DNA of 31,727 nt from CAZWSX01 sp964636985 (GCA_964636985.1 CAZWSX010000050.1:1-31727), one strand, 5' to 3'. Counted from the first letter of the stretch, positions 1 to 7,760 are shown. Program-made: numbers and translations. Notes: generated by a model not told the origin, from the sequence alone.

Positions 1-80
1 AGTTCAGGTCGTTTCTTGATGATACAACCTGTCTCATTTACGGGGTCCACCTCTAGGCCAACCATCGCCTTCTTTCCCTG

Positions 81-100
81 GAGCCTGAAGTCTGAAGCCT
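81..100. repeat. Short dispersed repeat (copy 1)
   Basis: The 20 bases read GAGCCTGAAGTCTGAAGCCT. A closely similar sequence occurs on the minus strand at about 25753-25771, where GCCTGAAGT and AGCCT are again separated by a few bases. This copy lies upstream of the transporter gene in a stretch (1-175) where I see no convincing gene. It may belong to a genome-wide repeat family, but two copies in one window are weak evidence. Confidence 0.3.
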
Positions 101-175
101 ATAGCCTTCTTAGCAGCAGGGGTACCGAGTACTGTGATGGAACTTATTAACGGCCTTGTAAGGATCAACAAGTAA

Positions 176-1039
176 GTGTCTCGTGCACGCACGGCTATTC
201 TGACAAGCCTGGCGATGGTCGCATTTGCAGGTAATTCACTGCTCTGCCGCATCGCACTCCAAGGCGCGCACATTGATGCTGTCAGTTTCACCACGATTCG
301 CTTGATCTCCGGCGCTGTCGCGCTCTGGCTCATCGTCCAATTCAAAGGCGGCTCCGAAGCCGGCCGAGGCAATTGGATTTCGTCGATCGCGTTGTTCGTG
401 TACGGCATCGGCTTTTCCCTGGCGTATGTCACGCTGTCGACGGCGACCGGATCGCTGCTTCTCTTCGGAGCCGTCCAAGCCACGATGATTGGCTATGGCA
501 TTTGGAAGGGAGAACGATTGGGGCCGCTGCAGTTATTAGGGATCGTTCTCGCCTTGGGTGGCGTGATCGGTTTGATGGCGATCAAAGGTATTGAGACGCC
601 GCCAGTCCTTGGCTCTTTTCTGATGTTGGTCGCTGGAATTGCTTGGGGTGCCTATTCCTTGCGAGGAAAGGCCGCAGGCGACGCGACGAAGGTCACCGCC
701 GGGAACTTTCTCCGATCGGTCCCCTTGGCGATTGCCCTCAGCTTGACGTGGCAAGGGAGCGCACGCAGTGACAGCACCGGAATTTGGTGCGCCATCGCGT
801 CGGGCGCGCTGGCGTCGGGAATTGGCTACGCCATCTGGTACACGGCGTTGCCGGCGCTCAAGCCCTCGCAAGCGGCCACAGTTCAGTTGAGTGTCCCGGT
901 AATTGCAGCACTCGGAGGAATCGCATTTCTGGGTGAGCAACTCACGTTGCGACTGGTTCTGGCCTCGGCGGCCATCCTTGGCGGAATCGCGCTGGTCGTC
1001 TTGGAGAAGCTTCGCGCGAGCGGCAACAAGGTGCCTTGA
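176..1039 (+). CDS. DMT superfamily (EamA) transporter
   Basis: This 287-residue protein is almost wholly hydrophobic, with nine to ten predicted membrane segments in two similar halves (about 5-135 and 145-280), as expected for the drug/metabolite transporter superfamily built from two EamA repeats. The second half has 'SGIGYAIWYTALPALKPSQAA' features and a C-terminal 'AALGGIAFLGEQLTLRLVLA' stretch, both typical of EamA proteins. It would export or import a small metabolite across the inner membrane; the substrate cannot be told from sequence. The start is GTG at 176, with AAGGA about 14 bases upstream, which is rather far; no better in-frame start is visible. It converges with the minus-strand gene ending at 1040 with no gap. 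Confidence 0.9.
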   Translation: MSRARTAILTSLAMVAFAGNSLLCRIALQGAHIDAVSFTTIRLISGAVALWLIVQFKGGSEAGRGNWISSIALFVYGIGFSLAYVTLSTATGSLLLFGAVQATMIGYGIWKGERLGPLQLLGIVLALGGVIGLMAIKGIETPPVLGSFLMLVAGIAWGAYSLRGKAAGDATKVTAGNFLRSVPLAIALSLTWQGSARSDSTGIWCAIASGALASGIGYAIWYTALPALKPSQAATVQLSVPVIAALGGIAFLGEQLTLRLVLASAAILGGIALVVLEKLRASGNKVP

Positions 1040-1735
1040 CTATTCGACTGGCGCAGCCGCTGGTTCGGGGTCGCTCGTTGTCGTCCTAGCCTCGCTCGCC
1101 TTACTCTTGTTCTTTTCTTTGTTCCGTCGTTCGAGTTGCTCCACTTCCGCAAGCAGCTTTTTGCAAATGACTGGGGAGATTTCGCGAAACGGCCAGTAAT
1201 CCGCCTGACCGCTTTGGTCTTGCACGCCACTACGTTTTTTGGTGACGAAATCGTTGCCTGGATCCTTTGGGACCAACCGGAGCCGGCCGCCGTGCCGCTG
1301 CAAAAGCATGACGGGCCAGGTCATTTTGAACTCTTCTTCAAATTCCGGAAACCGGAAGGTGATCTCGCCGGCGTTATTGATGCGATACGTTCCGACGTAC
1401 GCGTGAGTGCCCTCGCTATATTCGACGAGGAACACTTTGTCCCACTTAAAGATAAGGTCGGTATCGCCGGCCCCCGTTTGGCGTCCATTCCACGATCGAA
1501 AAGCGATCGGGCCGCTCTCGAGCGGGGACCAGAGATCATGAGGTGTTGCCGGTTTGATCCGATTGTCGACGGAATCATTGAAGCTTGGGGACGACTGCGA
1601 GTAGAACTGGAATCCCCCATTCACCAAGGCGGCGAGTATCACTCCAACAAAAAGAAGAATCGCGACTGGCCACCGACGCGTCTGCGACCGGCGCGGCGAT
1701 ACGGAAGGATGTTCGGGCTTGGGAGGTTCGTGCAT
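1040..1735 (-). CDS. Membrane-anchored protein of unknown function, paralogue A
   Basis: I do not recognise this family. The protein (231 residues from ATG at 1735; a TTG at 1762 would add nine) has a basic proline-rich N-terminus, one membrane segment at about residues 24-44, then a roughly 130-residue domain starting 'FRSWNGRQTGAGDTDLIFKW' and ending 'DYWPFREIS', and a charged Lys/Glu-rich tail. The domain contains many short alternating hydrophobic stretches and is probably a small beta-sheet fold. It is clearly paralogous to the gene at 2672-3418: FRSWxGR, TDxIF, VEYxxGxxAYxGTY, AGEITxRxPExE, TWPVMLL, GNDFV and YWPFRxIS are shared in the same order. The domain should face outside the cytoplasm. 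It is divergent from the PEP-CTERM gene at 1868. Confidence 0.75.
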   Translation of the reverse strand: MHEPPKPEHPSVSPRRSQTRRWPVAILLFVGVILAALVNGGFQFYSQSSPSFNDSVDNRIKPATPHDLWSPLESGPIAFRSWNGRQTGAGDTDLIFKWDKVFLVEYSEGTHAYVGTYRINNAGEITFRFPEFEEEFKMTWPVMLLQRHGGRLRLVPKDPGNDFVTKKRSGVQDQSGQADYWPFREISPVICKKLLAEVEQLERRNKEKNKSKASEARTTTSDPEPAAAPVE

Positions 1736-1867
1736 AAGTGATTGATAAGGCGCTTCGAGCAAACTTTGTTATTGGGCGGGTGTGAAATAGTTGACAACTC
1801 GGTGCGCGACCATGAAACTCTAGCTCGCTGAACCTACCTCGGATTCTTTCAAGATCGCGACCCAATC

Positions 1868-2704
1868 ATGAGAACATTCGCATTTGTCGCTGTTTGGCTC
1901 TTGCTCGGCACGCACTCCGTTTATGGCACACTCGTGACACGTACAGAAAACTTCGATTCAGACCCGGGTTGGTCAATCTTGGGTAACGGCGTCAACGGCA
2001 ACAATTTCGGATATCAGTCGTCGTCATTTGCAGGCGGCGCGGCCGGCGAAGGTGGGGGCCATTTCACGCGATCCCTGAACCAGCGGTCGTACAGCGATTC
2101 AGACCTCAACGGCTCTCTCACGCTCGATGATCCTCTTTCCGCTTCCGGCCGATTCGCATTTACGTCATCGAATACGCCCGACTTTGGAACCTTTCTGGTG
2201 ATCGGCTATCATCGGTCCGTACAATCCGCATCGTTGATGGGCATTAACGTCGGCAATGGCCAAGGTGGTCCGTTGCGGCTGTTCGGTTTGCTGCAGCTAT
2301 CCGACGGGGTGTATGTGTCGACTCCCGAAATCACGCCCACCGTCAACGTTCCGCTGACGTGGTCCTTTGATTGGGACCCAACCGGAGGCGTCAACGCATT
2401 GGGACGGTATAGCGTGACCATCGCGGGGAATTCTTCGTTCGTCGACCTAACTGCATCGCAACGGGCAGCGGGGGCCACCTTTGACGCATTCGGAATCAAC
2501 GGTTTCAACAATAACAGTAGCGCAAGCGCCGCAGAGAACGCGGATTTCTTTATCGACGATGTTTCCTATAACGCTTTGGCGCCAGTGCCCGAACCAGCCT
2601 CACTTGTGACTCTCGTTGGACTTGGCGTTTTCGCCGGTTGTTTCTACTCTGCAAGGCCTCGCAGGGCCAATCTAACCGCACGCCCTCTGGTCTCGCACAC
2701 GTGA
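1868..2704 (+). CDS. Secreted PEP-CTERM sorting domain protein
   Basis: The 278-residue protein starts with a signal peptide ('MRTFAFVAVWLLLGTHSVYG'). Its body is rich in Gly, Ser, Asn and Phe, with beta-strand-like stretches and two predicted jelly-roll-type halves ('GRFAFTSSNTPDFGTFLVIG', 'PLTWSFDWDPTGG'). At about residues 240-266 it carries VPEP, a hydrophobic segment and an Arg-containing stop ('SARPRR'), the PEP-CTERM anchor that an exosortase processes; a further 12 residues follow. PEP-CTERM proteins are exported and linked to the envelope or to exopolysaccharide. No exosortase is in the window. The ribosome binding site before ATG 1868 is poor. The 3' end overlaps the convergent minus-strand gene by 33 bases. 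Confidence 0.85.
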   Translation: MRTFAFVAVWLLLGTHSVYGTLVTRTENFDSDPGWSILGNGVNGNNFGYQSSSFAGGAAGEGGGHFTRSLNQRSYSDSDLNGSLTLDDPLSASGRFAFTSSNTPDFGTFLVIGYHRSVQSASLMGINVGNGQGGPLRLFGLLQLSDGVYVSTPEITPTVNVPLTWSFDWDPTGGVNALGRYSVTIAGNSSFVDLTASQRAAGATFDAFGINGFNNNSSASAAENADFFIDDVSYNALAPVPEPASLVTLVGLGVFAGCFYSARPRRANLTARPLVSHT

Positions 2705-3418
2705 GCGAAGGTCCGCTCGGTCTTCTCGCTGCGCTGCCGCTGAACCGGCCTCCTCCTTCGTCGCCGAATCTTCGCTTGCCTTGCTCTTCTTCTTTTCCTC
2801 GTTCAATTGCTCCAGTTGCTCGAGCTCTTCAAGCATCTTTTGCCCCGCCTCGGCGGAGATGGGTCGAAACGGCCAATAGCTCCCCTGATCACTTTTGATC
2901 GTCGCACCGCCACGATTTCCCATCACGAAATCATTGCCGCCATCTTGCGCGGCCAATAACAGTGATTGGGCATCCTTCCGCAAAAGCATGACCGGCCACG
3001 TCGTTTTGGACTCTGCTTCGAGCTCCGGAATTCGCAAGGTGATTTCGCCCGCTGCGTCGGCGACATAGGTTCCGGCATAGGCTCGAACGCCCACGCCATA
3101 TTCGACCATGAACGCTTTTCCGCTCGGCCGGAAGATGATGTCCGTGTCGCTATCCCGACCTTGCCAACGCCCATCCCACGATCGAAAAGTGATCGAGCCA
3201 TCACGCGCGATCGCAGCATCAAGATCGGCGCTCGACGCCGGCTTCGCATGAGCCCCCGAATCTTTGTTGCGAGCCTTGAACGCCCGCAAGTAAACCGGAA
3301 TTCCGACACTTGCGATAATGGCGACAATGCCCCCGGCAACCAAAAGCGCGAGCAACCCTGGACGCATAGGCGCTGGCGGCGACTCGCGAGAAGCATCGGA
3401 CTCAGAGGAGTTGGGCAT
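2672..3418 (-). CDS. Membrane-anchored protein of unknown function, paralogue B
   Basis: This 248-residue protein is the second copy of the family found at 1040-1735. It has a short polar N-terminus, one membrane helix ('LLALLVAGGIVAIIASVGI', about residues 20-38), a linker, and the conserved domain from 'FRSWDGRWQGRDSDTDIIF' to 'YWPFRPIS', followed by a Glu/Lys-rich, possibly coiled-coil tail ('LEELEQLEQLNEEKKKSKAS'). The tail is longer than in paralogue A and ends in an Arg-rich stretch lying over the end of the PEP-CTERM gene, which suggests run-on past an older stop. ATG 3418 is chosen because AAGG lies eight bases upstream; an upstream in-frame start at 3451 lacks this. The gene follows the ankyrin gene by 45 bases on the same strand and is probably co-transcribed. 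Confidence 0.75.
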   Translation of the reverse strand: MPNSSESDASRESPPAPMRPGLLALLVAGGIVAIIASVGIPVYLRAFKARNKDSGAHAKPASSADLDAAIARDGSITFRSWDGRWQGRDSDTDIIFRPSGKAFMVEYGVGVRAYAGTYVADAAGEITLRIPELEAESKTTWPVMLLRKDAQSLLLAAQDGGNDFVMGNRGGATIKSDQGSYWPFRPISAEAGQKMLEELEQLEQLNEEKKKSKASEDSATKEEAGSAAAQREDRADLRSRVRDQRACG

Positions 3419-3463
3419 GATCGTTACCTTGCGAATCCGGTGAGATCGCACCCTCTTGTCATA

Positions 3464-4390
3464 TCAAGGCTCCCTTTGGTTCGCAGCCAGATACTCCGCG
3501 ATTTGACGGTAGCGTTCGGCATTGGCAGGCTCCTTTGCTGTTCCTTGCCCATACTCGGCCCAACCGAGCGGTGTCCCGTTGTAGATGGTATCACGGCGGG
3601 TGAGATCGGCTCCGGCTTCCACTAGCACTTTGACCGCTTCGAGCGATCCCGAGTAAACCGCGTGATGCAAGGCCGTTCCGTGCGATTGATTCCGCTCACT
3701 GATCGTGGTCGGGTCGAGGCCTAGCCCCAGCATCCTGCGCAAGGCTTCCGCATTGCCGTTCATCGCCGCTTGAACGAATGCGTTCCGCAAATCGCTTTGC
3801 AGTGCCTTTGCGGCAAGTCGATCCAAGTCATCCCAGCGATTCAGACAGGCCGCGACGGTCAGCGTGACGGTCGCGCCGCGAGCGATCAGATGCTCCGCCG
3901 CCGCGAAGTTGCGGTTGTAGATCGCCGAGTCGGCATGCGTGCCGTACCGGCCATCGTAGACTTGCTCGCCATCGAGCGTCGCATCAGCGGCCAGCATGAC
4001 GTCGATCAGTTCGATCTGCACGCCGCAGTCACGAGCGATCCACGACCAGCAGACCAGCCGCAACGCGTAATCCGCTGTGTTCGGCAAACTTGCTGCCTGG
4101 GCATTTTGCGCCGTTACAATGATCTTCCGGGCAATCGCCGCGATGTTGGCGGGGAGCTTGCCATTGCGGACGGGATCTTCGGCCACAAACCAGAGCAAGT
4201 AGGGCTTCTCGAAGAAACCGTCTAGAGCGTTGCCTACTTGGTCACGGAGCCACTTGCCGGGAGCTTCAAGGCGTTCCCACGCCAGCCACGGATGGATCGC
4301 CAATTGCCGATCGAGCGCCGCCACGTCGCCCGTATCGATCGCCGCGACGGCGATTTGAAAAATCGCATCGCGTTGTAGTTCGTCGAGCAT
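3464..4390 (-). CDS. Ankyrin-repeat protein
   Basis: The 308-residue protein has no signal peptide and should be cytoplasmic. Ankyrin repeats are clearest near the C-terminus: 'GTALHHAVYSGSLEAVKVLV', then EAGADLTRRD and 'NGTPLGWAEYGQG'. Weaker repeats occur around 'SAIYNRNFAAAEHLIARGA' and 'NAFVQAAMNGNAEALRRMLG'. The N-terminal half resembles other bacterial ankyrin proteins that start with an alpha-helical 'IAAIDTGDVAALDRQLAIHP' segment. Ankyrin repeats mediate protein binding; no enzyme domain is visible. ATG 4390 is preferred over the GTG codon just before it at 4393. It begins 25 bases after the end of the upstream membrane-protein gene, so the two are probably one transcript. Confidence 0.85.
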   Translation of the reverse strand: MLDELQRDAIFQIAVAAIDTGDVAALDRQLAIHPWLAWERLEAPGKWLRDQVGNALDGFFEKPYLLWFVAEDPVRNGKLPANIAAIARKIIVTAQNAQAASLPNTADYALRLVCWSWIARDCGVQIELIDVMLAADATLDGEQVYDGRYGTHADSAIYNRNFAAAEHLIARGATVTLTVAACLNRWDDLDRLAAKALQSDLRNAFVQAAMNGNAEALRRMLGLGLDPTTISERNQSHGTALHHAVYSGSLEAVKVLVEAGADLTRRDTIYNGTPLGWAEYGQGTAKEPANAERYRQIAEYLAANQREP

Positions 4391-4415
4391 CACCAGGCTC
4401 TCGAAGGTGAGGCAT

Positions 4416-5294
4416 TCACGAGACCACCGCGGGGTTGAACTCCCGCTCCCAAACCGGCTTGTCCCATCGGACTCGCCATCCTAAGCCGAGCCACGGCATT
4501 GTGATAATGGTGGCACAAAGGACCACGCAGCCCGTCACGTAAGCGAGCAGAACCGCATCCCTAAAAGTGAACATCCCTGGCGCAGGTCGATAGTACCAAA
4601 TGGGGGTAAACAGCGCGATCCCAACCAGAACGTTCGCGCTCCATGCCCACCACCCGATCAGGCTCGTGGCCGCGGCCACCACGGCGATTTGCATGAAGAG
4701 GAGATTGTACGGAACCGCACCCTCGCTTCCGCCGGTGAGCCCAAGCCATCGAGCAATTGTGTTGTGGATGGGGCCATTTGAAACGATGTCCAAGATCACC
4801 GACGTGTAGACCGCGACAAAGATGCTGATTACCAAAAGCGATCGAACCGAATACCGCCACTGACGCGCGGCAATGTAGTCGGCGCGAGAGACGTACAGGC
4901 GAAAGCCAAGCAGCCGCAACACCGCGGCCAAAACCAGGACTTGAAAGGTAAATTGAGAAGTGTAGTAGAGAAGGTCTGCGATATCGGACATGGCGCGTGC
5001 GCCAGGAACGACGAAACAGACCAAAAGGACGACTGGGATGACAAGTGCTATCAAGGGAGCGCGGGTCAATCGCCAACGATTCAACGCGATCACGGTAACG
5101 GCGAAACCGGCGAGGGCAATTACCGCCCCCATCGCGATGAATGAAAGAAAGATCGCGTACAACCGCAGCTGAAAGAAGGCGAAAATCGGAAGAGCAACGA
5201 TCGCGGCATTCAGTGTAAGCGCGAGAGCGCGCCAAAGCGGGTCGTAGCGCCCCTTTGATGGAGACCGAGTGGCGATTGATGTCGCTGACGCCAT
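4416..5294 (-). CDS. Multi-pass membrane protein of unknown function
   Basis: The protein has 292 residues and about eight predicted membrane segments (first near residues 23-43, last near 248-270). A mid-protein stretch 'QWRYSVRSLLVISIFVAVY' resembles the Arg-Tyr-Ser/Phe-Ser-Leu-Arg-x-Leu-Leu motif that begins many planctomycete membrane helices; the leucine-rich-repeat protein at 27984 has a similar one. No catalytic motif is recognisable. It lies between the stand-alone propeptide-like gene (102-base gap) and the ankyrin gene (25-base gap), all on the minus strand. The start at 5294 has only a weak ribosome binding site. Function unknown. Confidence 0.8.
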   Translation of the reverse strand: MASATSIATRSPSKGRYDPLWRALALTLNAAIVALPIFAFFQLRLYAIFLSFIAMGAVIALAGFAVTVIALNRWRLTRAPLIALVIPVVLLVCFVVPGARAMSDIADLLYYTSQFTFQVLVLAAVLRLLGFRLYVSRADYIAARQWRYSVRSLLVISIFVAVYTSVILDIVSNGPIHNTIARWLGLTGGSEGAVPYNLLFMQIAVVAAATSLIGWWAWSANVLVGIALFTPIWYYRPAPGMFTFRDAVLLAYVTGCVVLCATIITMPWLGLGWRVRWDKPVWEREFNPAVVS

Positions 5295-5396
5295 GCTCGC
5301 ACCAACTAAGTTCCCACCGAGCCTATCTCGTGTGACGCGGACCCTGATCGTCGCAGGCCCCGAGTATCCCGAGAACCTATTGTATTCGAGGGCGAA

Positions 5397-5651
5397 CTAC
5401 TCCTGCGTGTGGTAATCGGTTCGCTCTTTTTCAACCTCGGCCACACCTGGGACACTCGATAGATCGGCGATCGATTCGGCAGGCGCGTGACCGGTGAGCG
5501 TGCCAATCCCCTCCAGCGATTGAGCAAGAACGAACCCCTTGGCCTTCAGGCCATCCGCCACGGTTTTCAGTTTGTCGTGATGGGATTCTTTGAGCAGGAC
5601 CGTAACGCCGACCATGTCCTTATTCGCTGCTGGTTTCTTCTTCTTAGACAT
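5397..5651 (-). CDS. Stand-alone protease-propeptide / I9-like small protein
   Basis: This 84-residue protein has a Lys-rich start (MSKKKKPAANK) and then a predicted beta-alpha-beta-beta-alpha-beta order: 'MVGVTVLLKE', a helix 'SHHDKLKTVADGLKAKG', 'FVLAQSLEGIGTLTGHA', a helix 'PAESIADLSSVPG' and 'VAEVEKERTDY'. This matches the ferredoxin-like fold of subtilisin propeptides and I9 inhibitors, including the closing GVAxVExE(R) strand. Similar small proteins next to S8 proteases are often annotated, probably wrongly, as ketohydroxyglutarate aldolase. It has no signal peptide. ATG 5651 is supported by AAAGGAG at 5659-5665, seven bases upstream. It directly follows the subtilisin gene. It probably folds, inhibits or protects that protease; this is inference from fold and position. 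Confidence 0.7.
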   Translation of the reverse strand: MSKKKKPAANKDMVGVTVLLKESHHDKLKTVADGLKAKGFVLAQSLEGIGTLTGHAPAESIADLSSVPGVAEVEKERTDYHTQE

Positions 5652-5697
5652 GGCCGCGCTCCTTTGAGACATCTACCAAGATAGGACATCGAGACAG

Positions 5698-5726
5698 GCA
5701 ACCGGTTCTGCTAGAAGTCCGGTTGC
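5698..5726. promoter_or_regulatory. Hairpin between protease and inhibitor-like genes
   Basis: GCAACCGG at 5698-5705 pairs with CCGGTTGC at 5719-5726. An inner TTCT/AGAA pairing extends the stem after a two-base bulge. It sits in the 108-base gap between the subtilisin stop and the start of the propeptide-like gene. No T-run follows on the minus strand, so it is not a classic terminator. It could slow transcription or stabilise the upstream mRNA end and so set the ratio of the two products. Confidence 0.45.
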
Positions 5727-5759
5727 GATGCCCATGGCGTCATTGTAGGCGCAAGGAGC

Positions 5760-7181
5760 CTATGGGGCCAAAACCAGGCCAGCCCCGACGTCGCGACTAG
5801 GCAACGAAAGGCGGCGAGCATTTCCTGTCAAAAGTTGCCAGAGCGCTTGCGCGTTCGTGGCGGGCCCGCGAGCTTCAAGCCACATCGCCGCGATGCCCGC
5901 CACATGCGGAGTCGCCATGCTGGTCCCAGAAATCGTGCGATACCTCGCAAAACCATTCACAGCAGGATCAGGCCAACTCGAAAAGACATTCACGCCCGGT
6001 CCGGCGATATCGACACCACCACCGTTGGGATTGATGCCGCCATTGGAAAATGGTGCGACTGCGAGACTCGAATCGAGCGCCGCCACCGCCATGATGGAGG
6101 GGCAATTTGCCGGTCGACCAACTGGACGAGGCGGATTGAGTCGACCGCCAGTCGCCGGGTCGCGGCTGTCGTTTCCCGCCGCCGCAACGATGAGCGTCCC
6201 AGGATTGGAGCGAAGCGCTCGCTGCGCCACATTCTCATAAATAGGCGAGAACGTGTCGCCTGGTTGCACCGCCGCTCCCAGCGACATGGAAATGACGCGG
6301 CACCTGTTGGTAATGGCCCAGTTGATCCCCGCCAGGATGCCGGAGTCGGCTCCCGAGCCTTGATTGCTGAGCACCTTGCCGGCGAAGATCTCTCCGCGGA
6401 ACGCGCAACCGTACCGCCGACTCCCACCCGCCAGTTGCCGGAAACCCAGCGATGTCCCAATACAGTGAGTACCGTGCCCATTCAGATCGTTCACCGCCTG
6501 GCCCTGGACAAACGACTGGCTGGTGACGCTACGGCCGACGAAATCGGGGTGATCGAGGTCGAAGCCCGTGTCGAGCACGGCCACGCGGATTCCTCGACCA
6601 CTAAACCGGGAAAGATCAACCCGCGTCGCCTGCAACCCCCAAGTGAACTGTGGTGTATCGGCGAACGCGGCCAGCGCCTCGGCCTCGATCTCCTTTGGCA
6701 CCGCACCCTTGGTTAGCCGCTCGTACAGGTGCTCGACCGCATCGCGATACCCGCGCAGGTACTCGTGCATGCAAGGCGAACTGAGCGGATCGCCGGTGAG
6801 CGCAAACATGATGCGTTCCGGTTCGACCGCCATGATTGCTCCGTCGTCCGCTGCCGCTGCTTGCAGGCTGCTTGCCTGGTTTGGATCGGCGTCGACAACG
6901 GCAACCTTGAGCTTGTCGAGCACGAACACTTCTGCTCCCTGGGCCTCGGCCATTTCGACCGCTGCCCCCTCGTAGTCCGCAGCATTGCAAACGCTGCTGA
7001 GGCCCGAGCATTCTTTGATGGCCTTAAGGCCTTCTTCGACACCGTCGTCGCGCATCAATACCAGGTACTTACCGGTGAAATCGCCCGTGGCCTCAATGCC
7101 TGGCGTTGCCGCGGGAGGCGGTGGCGGCGTTTCGGTCGCAGCGCGAGAACGGGAGCGATTTCGTGGGCGTGAACGAGCCAT
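5760..7181 (-). CDS. Subtilisin-like serine protease (peptidase S8)
   Basis: The 473-residue protein carries the complete S8 triad: Asp204 in VAVLDTGFDLDHPD, His236 in NGHGTHCIG, Ser421 in GTSMATPHVAG, with oxyanion Asn337 in AAAGND. Residues about 35-130 resemble an I9-like propeptide ('KYLVLMRDDGVEEGLKAI' to 'AIMAVEPERIMFAL'). A linker of about 60 residues separates it from the catalytic domain. The N-terminus is Arg/Ser-rich then Pro-rich and has no obvious signal peptide, so export is not evident. ATG 7181 is chosen because GAGAGG lies seven bases upstream; an in-frame ATG at 7196 has none. A propeptide-like protein follows 108 bases downstream. Substrate unknown; it may act inside the cell or leave by a non-Sec route. 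Confidence 0.92.
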   Translation of the reverse strand: MARSRPRNRSRSRAATETPPPPPAATPGIEATGDFTGKYLVLMRDDGVEEGLKAIKECSGLSSVCNAADYEGAAVEMAEAQGAEVFVLDKLKVAVVDADPNQASSLQAAAADDGAIMAVEPERIMFALTGDPLSSPCMHEYLRGYRDAVEHLYERLTKGAVPKEIEAEALAAFADTPQFTWGLQATRVDLSRFSGRGIRVAVLDTGFDLDHPDFVGRSVTSQSFVQGQAVNDLNGHGTHCIGTSLGFRQLAGGSRRYGCAFRGEIFAGKVLSNQGSGADSGILAGINWAITNRCRVISMSLGAAVQPGDTFSPIYENVAQRALRSNPGTLIVAAAGNDSRDPATGGRLNPPRPVGRPANCPSIMAVAALDSSLAVAPFSNGGINPNGGGVDIAGPGVNVFSSWPDPAVNGFARYRTISGTSMATPHVAGIAAMWLEARGPATNAQALWQLLTGNARRLSLPSRDVGAGLVLAP

Positions 7182-7275
7182 GAGGAGGCCTCTCAAAATG
7201 GTGATGGTGTTAGGGCGGCAAGAGACGAGCCACCCAACTGATCACGATTTTTCGCCACACCAGAAGACGAGACCA

Positions 7276-7291
7276 TAGTCCGATCGGACTA
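7276..7291. repeat. Perfect 16-bp palindrome TAGTCCGATCGGACTA
   Basis: The site is fully self-complementary and lies about 95 bases upstream of the subtilisin start. Its flanks (CCA before, AAACG after) recur at the second copy, 25794-25809, read on the other strand, with a different four-base centre. A regulator binding site or a small dispersed repeat are both possible. Confidence 0.4.
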
Positions 7292-7346
7292 AACGTCGCC
7301 GGAAGAAAGCGTATGTCGACCGCGACGCACTGCCTGGCAGCCGTAA

Positions 7347-7364
7347 GTTCCAAGATTTTGGAAC
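7347..7364. terminator. Hairpin downstream of the prepilin gene
   Basis: GTTCCAA at 7347-7353 pairs with TTGGAAC at 7358-7364 around a GATT loop. It lies 24 bases beyond the stop of the minus-strand prepilin gene. On the minus strand only TT follows, so termination strength is doubtful. Confidence 0.3.
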
Positions 7365-7388
7365 GAGAAAGCAGAATGCGAGATGCTA

Positions 7389-7604
7389 CTACGCGCGGCG
7401 CGTCGTCGAATCGAGCGGGTAGGTGTCGCTGATTACCGCTTTGCCATCGCGGTCAATGCCGCGGCCGCTGGTGCTCCATCGGTTGACGCGCGAGAGAATG
7501 ATGGCATCGACGACGCTAATCACTGCCACGATCGCCAGCACTTCCAAAAGCGACAGTCCGCTTTGCCGAGCCGATGCCTTTGCGTTCATCGTCTTTGCGT
7601 TCAT
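7389..7604 (-). CDS. Miniature type IV prepilin-like protein
   Basis: This 71-residue protein contains a prepilin cleavage site and helix: SG|LSLLEVLAIVAVISVV, with Gly16 at the cut, Glu21 at mature position 5 and a hydrophobic stretch of about 18 residues. Prepilin peptidase would leave a mature chain of about 55 residues, far shorter than ordinary pilins or the DUF1559 pseudopilins of planctomycetes, which have a large globular domain. The tail after the helix is polar and has no recognisable fold. AAGGAAGAAG upstream supports ATG 7604; a second in-frame ATG is at 7589. It may be a minor pseudopilin, a small membrane peptide or a remnant of a larger gene. It stands alone in a gap between the lipid kinase and the protease. 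Confidence 0.6.
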   Translation of the reverse strand: MNAKTMNAKASARQSGLSLLEVLAIVAVISVVDAIILSRVNRWSTSGRGIDRDGKAVISDTYPLDSTTRRA

Positions 7605-7638
7605 CGATCTTCTTCCTTTGTCTGCGCCATGAAGGGGA

Positions 7639-7656
7639 GTTTGGAGCTATCCAAAC
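7639..7656. promoter_or_regulatory. Short hairpin upstream of the prepilin gene
   Basis: GTTTGGA at 7639-7645 and TCCAAAC at 7650-7656 form an exact inverted repeat around GCTA. It lies 35 bases upstream of the prepilin start and about 105 bases beyond the lipid kinase stop, both on the minus strand. It could end the kinase transcript or act on the prepilin mRNA; no T-run supports termination. Confidence 0.3.
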
Positions 7657-7760
7657 CTAGGCCAAAATCCCCGCGGCCAGCGTGGAATGGCGCGATCACC
7701 TACCTCACTAGAGGAGGTTGCGACGTGACGGCTTTGACGAATGCCAGGGACAGAGGGAGT

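Noticed and set aside
1791..1796. TTGACA as a promoter for the PEP-CTERM gene
   Set aside because: A perfect -35 box, but no acceptable -10 box at 16-18 bases downstream.
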